DNA of 64,000 nt from Cylicocyclus nassatus. Lineage: Eukaryota > Nematoda > Chromadorea > Rhabditida > Strongylidae. This document shows, in pieces, positions 58,045 to 64,000 of the stretch. The stretch covers positions 20,674,812-20,738,811 of the forward strand of contig CATQJL010000112.1 of NCBI GenBank assembly GCA_958299035.1, in the 5' to 3' direction. The position numbers and the translations under genes are program-made. Below the pieces are notes generated by a model that worked only from the letters and a program-made list of their open reading frames with translations, did not search any database and was not told where the DNA came from. Position 1 is the first letter of the stretch. The number at the start of each line of letters is the position of its first letter.

Positions 58045-58349
58045 CTGACACTATCGACCGGATTGCCGTTTTCATTTCAATGGCGCCTTTTTGAGCTTGG
58101 CTAGTACAAATCTAAATATTTTTTGACCTCATACAATTACAGGTCACGTACGAGCTAGTAGGTTTGACGGTTCACGTAGTGCATTAGTTCTGTCGACAGC
58201 ACTTGCGCATGAGGAAATTGTCTTGCGCTGAAAAGTCATGCCTGTCTTTCTAGAACAACCGGTCCGGCCACGTGCTAACATCGAGGGATTTTCGAAACAA
58301 AGTCCTCTCGCAAAATTTCAATGGCGATTCGCTTATGCTGTAAATCTAA

Positions 58350-58761
58350 CAAAGGAAGCATGTGTGGTCGAAGTTAAGCCATTTTAAATGTGATGTATAC
58401 GATACTGAAGAACTTCTTTATCTACGATACTTTCATGAACGAAGTTATGAGCATATCCTGGCGCAAAAAAAATTAATGTGCATCTACGATGAAATGAGTT
58501 GCTAAATTCTTACTAGTCCCTAGATAAAACAACCAAGTGCGGTAATTTTTATTTCAGAAAATTTTTCGAATAAAGTGTTATATTGAATATCACTATTTCA
58601 TTGAAGCGCTAGAAAGAGTAATACGACTATTTCGCCCTAATGAATGCTCATAACTCCTCGTCCATAGACGATCCGCAGGAAGGCAAATTTCGATTCAGCG
58701 CTTTATGCCTCCAGTATGGTACATATGCCTCTTAAAAGGCCACTCATACATGCTTCCCTTG
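58350..58761. mobile_element. CAAGGGA-family foldback MITE, copy 2
   Basis: Ends CAAAGGAAGCATGTGTGGTC / GCCACTCATACATGCTTCCC then TTG, TAA at 58347-58349 and 58762-58764. Arms pair through ATGAACGAAGTTATGAGCAT and its complement. 412 bp. Confidence 0.75.
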
Positions 58762-58945
58762 TAAGATGAAGCCAGCTCAATAGAGTGGTACGTAAAGATC
58801 GGCAAAAGACTTTCTGAGAAGGGAGTTACTAACGATCAAACAACGTGTACATATTCTAAACGTTCTCTGATCATGAAACCTAGACATTGGCTAAATTTTA
58901 TGAGGTACGTTGAAAGTCACGCAGGTTTGTTGAGTTCTTTTATTC

Positions 58946-58983
58946 GGTCTAACGTTTTGGCCTCAATGCCTTCCTTAGAGACT
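58946..58983 (-). ncRNA. Hammerhead-ribozyme-like motif 5
   Basis: Minus strand: stem I AGTCT (58983-58979), core CTAAGGA (one deviation), AGGC-ATTGAG-GCC stem II, AAAA in place of GAAA, CGTT, then AGACC (58950-58946). Stem I is AGTCT/AGACC here versus GGCT/AGCC elsewhere, a compensating change. It directly adjoins the MITE at 58986. Confidence 0.4.
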
Positions 58984-58985
58984 TA

Positions 58986-59342
58986 AAGGCAGCGTCCAGG
59001 CAAGTCTGGACACATGGGGATCTCATGTGGATTGTAGTTTTGGGGCCCTAACTAAGGCACTGCTCAAGCGGCAACTCAGGTAGTGCTCTAATGGCTGAGA
59101 TATTCCCCTCGAAACTGGCCCCCGCGAACGTATTCGGATGGATTCATGGCAGTTTCGCGCCAGGATCCACGCTTTGCGCCATAAATCCATGCAAACACGG
59201 TCGCGGGGTCCAGTTTCGAGGGGAATATCTCAGCCATTACAGCAATACGTGAGCTGCCGCTTGGGCAGTGTCTTAGTTAGGGCCCCAAAAGTACTTTCCA
59301 CGTAAAAGTCCCATAGGTCCAGATCTTCCTGGACGCTGCCTT
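58986..59342. mobile_element. AAGGCAGCG-family MITE
   Basis: Ends AAGGCAGCGTCCAGGCAAG / complement (CTTCCTGGACGCTGCCTT), TA flanks. Arms include TTCGAGGGGAATATCTCAGC and its complement. Confidence 0.8.
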
Positions 59343-59454
59343 TAAGAAAAAGTCTCATGTTTTCATACTGTATAATCAAATCTCTCTTCTTGACTAGTTT
59401 AGTTCGATACCCTGGGTGCAAGCACCTCGGAATATTACATCGTAAGTAGCATAT

Positions 59455-59656
59455 GGCCCCGGTCAGACTTCACGCGACTTAATCGTCGCGATCTAATCGC
59501 CAAGATTTCCATTCATTTTCATTTCACATTCAAAAATTACGGGCTGGAAAAGTACCACAACCGAATGCAAGTTGATCGGCATGGAATGATGTTGTAACAG
59601 TTGTCTCGTCGCGATTCAGTCGCGACGATCAAATCGCGTGAAGTCTGCCCGGGGCC
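59455..59656. mobile_element. Foldback with TAT flanks
   Basis: Ends GGCCCCGGTCAGACTTCACG / complement, TAT at 59452-59454 and 59657-59659. Inner TCGTCGCGA pairs with TCGCGACGA. 202 bp. Confidence 0.75.
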
Positions 59657-59659
59657 TAT

Positions 59660-60372
59660 CAAGATCTCCACCGACCAAGTCAGACGTTTGAGATACGCTG
59701 ATGGCGATAAACTACTGACCAATATGGAAACACTGATGGTAATAGACTAACATATGGTATGGAGAGCTATGAGGACCGATATGGAGAGCTTAAAGGCGGC
59801 GTCTTGGCAAAATGATGGCTACTAGGATTCTACAGCGTTGCAATGGTCGACCCCTTAACTAATATATAAGTGAAGTCTGGAGCGAAAAGGCGTATCTGAA
59901 AGGCCTAAAGTCTACGCTGAAAGTAATCCGGTCCCCCTCTCCCCGTTTCTCCCTTCCTTACGAACTCCGCCCACTTACACTTACTTTACAGCACTTGTAA
60001 CATGAAGAGCTTTAAAAGCGCTAATTTCATGCACTGCAAAGCTCAGATATGGGTTCAGCATGGAGAGAGGACTTTGGGTGAAAACTGGAGAGAAAGGGTG
60101 AAAAATCGGAGGGCGAAAATTTGTCGGGACGGATAGGTTATCTACAAGTGACCATATGACAGAAATAACATCGATCTCTTGTGATGAAGAGCTGCTCATT
60201 CTTGCCGCTTCGAGCACTTTGCGATGAGCGATTTTTGCTTGTAATCTAGGATAATGGGCTTGATACTGAAGTCATTGCCGCGATGATGTACCTTTCCATT
60301 ACCATTTTATAAGGATCCTGAACCTTGGCCACCGCTGATGTTAAATTCGGATTCTTTGTTCGGGCATACTTA
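59660..60372. other. No gene seen; one MITE end
   Basis: TTAAAGGCGGCGTCTTGGC at 59792 looks like a left end of the AAGGCAG family, but no matching right end was found. A minus frame at 59981-60217 has no support. Confidence 0.4.
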
Positions 60373-61098
60373 GGGCCGCATGCATTAACATCTCCGCCGG
60401 GGAGGGGATCGCAGTTCAAAAGAAAGCTTTATATCCTGAAGCTCCAGATATCTGTATTTCACGCTGTCTACCTATCAGTAAGTATTCCTACCATCCTTCA
60501 CTATGAACATACTAAACAGGAGCAAGCTGTACAAGCCGCATTTTCCAGCTTTTTGTATGATCCCTTGATGATCCCGGAGGCCGACCGTTTTTCCTTCAAA
60601 GTCATTTTTATTTCTTTAAGGTTAATGAAAACATTTCAAAGTTGTATTGCTTATCTAACCCAACAGTGCTAAGCATATTGCTTATAGGAACAAATGGTGT
60701 TTTGGAGTCATGAAATTTTCGACGAACCACTAATCGAAAGTCGGGGTTTATCGGAAATTTCGATACTTCAGAAACTCATTTGTTCTCATCAGCAAAATGC
60801 TTAGCATTATTGAGTTAGATGATCAGTACAACATTAGAATGTTCTCACTAACTTTAAAAAAAGAAAATGACTTCAAAAGAACGGCCTACCCCAGGGGTCA
60901 TCAGGGGATCGTACAAAATGCAGGAAAATGCGTCTTGTACAGCTTCTCGCTTCCGTCAATATGTTCACAGTGAAGGATGGTGGGAATACCTATTGATAGG
61001 TAGACAGCGTGAAACCCAGATATCTGGAGCTTCAGAATATGAAACTTTCTTTTGAGTTGCGATTCCCTTCCAGGCAGGGATGTTAATGCATGCGGCCC
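60373..61098. mobile_element. Tourist/Harbinger-like foldback MITE, copy 3 of 3
   Basis: 726-bp near-palindrome, GGGCCGCATGCATTAACATC ends, TTA at 60370-60372 and 61099-61101. It is the most diverged of the three copies in its inner arms. Confidence 0.8.
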
Positions 61099-61334
61099 TT
61101 AATGTCTTGAAAAAAAGGAACATCGAATAAAACAATTTGACCTATGAGTGGCTTGGCTCCAATAGCCGTGAAGCGGGCGGTGTAGCGAAACTTGTATAAA
61201 ACGACAAGTGAACACAAGAATCCCTCGAACTGACAAATGAGATAGGAGCTTCTAGTGTCTGCTGCTCATCGATTATTCGATTGAGTCTAGACATCAAAAT
61301 TACAGCAAATGATGATGATAGCCAAGCTTATGCC

Positions 61335-61790
61335 AGATTTTCACTACGTCCACCGTTTATTTCCGATGAGGTAAAGCACGTTCTGCAACTTGTATAATGC
61401 AAACCCAGTTGGAGCGAAATGTTGTCGTCAACGCCGCAACAACATCAAGCAACAGCTAGTGCGTAATCGTTTATACGATACAGCTTGTATTACGAGAAAA
61501 GGCGTCATTTGTCCTTGCGGAAAGATACAAGAGTGTAAAGGCTACTGCATGACGAAGGCGCAGAGGCAGTATCAGTTGAGCGGGCGCGAACACGATGCGC
61601 AAGTATCTTCATCGTTGTAAATCCGGCACATCCTGCGCTCTGCGGCTGATAAGGCCGCTTTTCGCGCTCAGAGGTATTGCGCCTTCGTCATGCAGCAGCC
61701 TATACTAATTCCGCATTTGTTACAAAATCAGATGTCTGAATGCCACGCCACGTACACAGGGGAGACTGGTCGTCAACTCAGTTAGTGAAC
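61335..61790 (+). pseudogene. Penelope-like endonuclease fragment
   Basis: A frame near 61440-61530 reads KQQLVRNRLYDTACITRKGV then ICPCGK, matching the linker before the GIY-YIG domain of nematode Penelope-like elements. At 61738-61783 CHATYTGETGRQL matches the YIGETGRPL motif. A small foldback (61541-61700) separates the two pieces. RT is not present. Confidence 0.65.
61541..61700. mobile_element. Small foldback inside the Penelope-like fragment
   Basis: GGCTACTGCATGACGAAGGC at the left pairs with GCCTTCGTCATGCAGCAGCC at the right. GAACACGATGCGC and GCGCTCTGCGGCTGATAAGG fill the centre. It interrupts the coding remnant. Target duplication not resolved. Confidence 0.65.
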
Positions 61791-62743
61791 ACAGTTAATG
61801 AGTAGTAAAAGACGAGAAAGCATGTCAAGTCCGCTAGGGGATCACTTGAAGGTAGATCAGCACGGCAATGGCTAATGTTGAGTGCATCATTCTATCATGA
61901 GCAAAAATCGCTGCTCGCAAACGCTTGAGGCGGCATACGTTCTTTCGCACGAAATGATTGGAAAGAATGAACAACTCTTCCTCACTAGTGACTTTATGCC
62001 ATTTCTGTCATATTGTCACTTTAGATAACACACCATATTCACTACTACTGAAGCTGTCCATATCGGTCAGTCTTAGTCTATTACCTTCAGCGTATCTCAA
62101 ACGTCTGTTTTCACCTGGTCGGTGGAGATCTTGATATGCTACTTACGATGTTTTAAGTCTTTAAAAAAGGCATTATTGCCAAAACTTTAGCCCCCGAACA
62201 AAGTTTTTCCAGGCTGATCTGAATTTTCAAAAATTTGGAAGATTATTCTAATTACTTACAAGTATAAACACATCACTAGCACGTTTTTATAACCCATATA
62301 AGCGACTTTCAAAAATTTTGCGACCCATTCTCGGGGGGGGAGGGAGGGGGGGTTGACAATCACGCAGATTTTTAGTTGTCTGCCCTCTGGGGCTGAGGTC
62401 TTTTAAGACCAGCCTACTTTTTAAACAATAATTAATAATGCCATTTACGGTACACCTACAGTACATTCGAAAGGCTAACAAAAAAGTTAACGGTCATCCC
62501 TAGATTTAGTGCGAAAGAAAGCTCATCGAGTGAGTTTATCCCAGGATAGTAGTCATTTTAACAAAATTCAAACCTTGACACACTTCGTATGTCAAGCGTC
62601 CCACGCGGTAGTCATTGCTTGACACACCGTGTGTCAAGCGGTCGTCAATATGTTAAAGGGCTAAAAATGTTTTCGCATTTTGGCGCTCTTCAAGGTGGGT
62701 TTTCAAAACAAGGGTAGCTTACCCCATATAACCTTTAATTTGC
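61791..62743. other. No gene seen
   Basis: Contains a G-rich run (GGGGGGGGAGGGAGGGGGGG, 62333-62352) and a TGTCAAGCG repeat zone with an inverted ACACACCGTGTGT word (62575-62645). No supported frame. Confidence 0.4.
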
Positions 62744-62887
62744 TTGACTTCGGGAAGGCGGAGCTTTGTGACCCAATTAAGGCCGCTCGCGCCCATGACG
62801 CACCTGCATCTCTCTTGCGCGAGTGCTCTCTGGTCATTAGTCAGCCTTAATTAGGTCATGAAGCCCCGCCTTCCCGAAGCCAAGCCA
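62744..62887. mobile_element. Small foldback element
   Basis: TGCTTGACTTCGGGAAGGCG pairs with CGCCTTCCCGAAGCCAAGC, and CCCAATTAAGGC with GCCTTAATTAGG. About 144 bp. Confidence 0.65.
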
Positions 62888-63032
62888 GTTGAATCAAATG
62901 GTACCAGTTCTTGGTCTAACCTGGTAACCTGCAATTAACTCCATTTGATCTCCAGTCATACACTACATTGCAAAAAAGGTAAAAACGGTAAATTTTTGAA
63001 ACACCCTCATAATACAAAAGTTACTCGCTTAC

Positions 63033-63242
63033 CGCTTCATGATCAAAAATATCGGTACCTAAGGTCACATTATCATGATTGAGATTGGAAATAAGAATGC
63101 TCGATGAATGAAATGGCAGGTAAGGTAGAAGCACAGAAATTAAGGATCCATCCTCAGTAGATAGCCCAAAACGTTTCGCTTGCAGGGTTGAAGTGGAAAG
63201 CTGTCCACGAAGAGCACGTGCAAATCCTGGCGTCATGACAGA
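63033..63242 (-). CDS. Candidate internal exon (unrecognised)
   Basis: A 70-codon open frame on the minus strand lies exactly between ACTTTTCAG and GCG|GTAAGC, both strong nematode splice signals, with phase 0 at each end. The protein has LRGQLSTSTLQAKRFGL and SVLLPYLPFHSSSILISNL. I do not recognise the family. Neighbouring exons are not resolved: several open frames upstream (63260-63720, minus) do not join in phase with confidence. Confidence 0.4.
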
Positions 63243-63829
63243 CTGAAAAGTTCTTGATCAAGTTTTGCGCTTCCCAGCGAATATGATTAACAGTGATCCC
63301 AGTCAAATTACCTAGAGAGCGATAAAGTTGTGGAGGTGAACCTAAGCATCTATTCTCCGAAAGTGTAATGGATTAGACAGATACAGACAAGAAGAAACCC
63401 ATCTCCTACTTCGTGCAATCATTTTCGTGCTACTTGCTCTTGATATAGCGACGTAATCAATGAGTCTGTCGTCACTGACCGCTCGACTGCAGCTTTCAAG
63501 AGTAGTGACTGCATGAAGCAATTCGTTGCAGTCTGTCCCAATCCAAATCAGGCCAATTGAAGTAATGCCAACCGGCGTCGTTGCGAACTGCGTGAAGGCT
63601 AGGCTACTACTTGCCAGCTCTCTCTACAATATCTCCGTTCTCTTCAACAGTGCGCTGCAAGCGCGCAATAAGCCAATATTTCAGCCTAATCCCGATTGGA
63701 ATAGGTTGTAGCAGACATCAGAGGACGTGAGCAGGTTCTAATTTTGCACTTCGAAGGTGCACGCATGGTGCACCATACTCGTATTCTTCAAGGTTCCGGC
63801 TTCAAGAGAAGCGTTCGCGTTTGCGCTTG

Positions 63830-64000
63830 CGATAGGGCGGCTTGCGGAAGCAAGTGATCGCTCCGAAAGCTGGGAGAGTGTCTTCACGTGGAAGACCCCG
63901 CCCACCTGCTAGTTTCCCTTTTGGATTAGCCCTTTTTCGCCGTTTTCGCGCTCTCCAGTATACTATCGGATTCAGCACAGCGACTAGGCCCGTAAGCAAA
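63830..64000. mobile_element. AAGGCAGTG-family MITE, cut by the window edge
   Basis: Matches the right half of 20099-20554 (TCGCTCCGAAAGCTGGGA, GGAAGACCCCGCCCA, TTTTTCGCCGTTTTCGCGC, then AGGCCCGTAAGCA). The outer end lies beyond the window. The minus frame across it is a shadow. Confidence 0.7.

Noticed and set aside
63260..63720. Several open minus frames upstream of the 63033-63242 exon
   Set aside because: Some look coding, but no pair of donor and acceptor joined them in phase with the exon, so no gene model was built.

Overview
The window looks like nuclear DNA of a nematode, most likely a strongylid close to the hookworms. The evidence is a lack of long open frames apart from transposon proteins, split genes with mostly short introns (52 to 151 bp, plus one of 670 bp filled with foldback DNA) and TTTYAG-like acceptors, an RTE-type LINE of the kind common in hookworm genomes, and a very dense population of foldback (MITE-like) DNA elements. 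The species call is inference; no host gene here identifies a species.

Host genes are few and were found by joining open frames across splice sites, because most exons are under 60 codons. Four models are reasonably supported: an F-box protein on the minus strand (9428-10928, four exons in phase), a small predicted secreted peptide on the minus strand (34088-34412, two exons), an unrecognised three-exon gene on the plus strand (38333-39021), and the 3' end of an unrecognised three-exon gene on the minus strand with a poly(A) signal (57511-58044). Weaker exon candidates lie at 166-270, 18122-18412, 40009-40266 and 63033-63242.

The rest is repeats. Retroelements: a decayed LTR retrotransposon on the minus strand with paired LTRs and a tRNA-Gly primer site (2934-8604); a second decayed BEL/Pao-like element on the plus strand (about 24856-28145) split by two back-to-back MITEs; Penelope-like fragments with GIY-YIG endonuclease remnants (32330-33680 and 61335-61790); and two RTE LINE copies (48321-49802 minus, 51594-54823 plus), each with a visible target-site duplication. 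The plus RTE copy sits inside a repeat whose uninterrupted copy lies at 22917-22927.

DNA elements: several foldback families with exact TA, TTA/TAA or other 3-bp target duplications, including a three-level nest at 11178-12296, back-to-back copies at 20099-20963 and a 3.4-kb palindrome at 44887-48258. A composite repeat appears twice (21852-24642 and 50810-56760). It carries foldbacks built from a 10-bp monomer arranged in an 80-bp higher-order unit, and others built from inverted GAA/TTC pentamers that match the heat-shock-element pattern.

The most interesting signal is a set of five short motifs with the layout of minimal hammerhead ribozymes (14325, 21769, 33937, 57225, 58946). Their outer stems change in a compensating way, and one lies just downstream of the Penelope-like remnant. 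All gene functions are inferred from motifs read by eye; no searches or folding programs were run.
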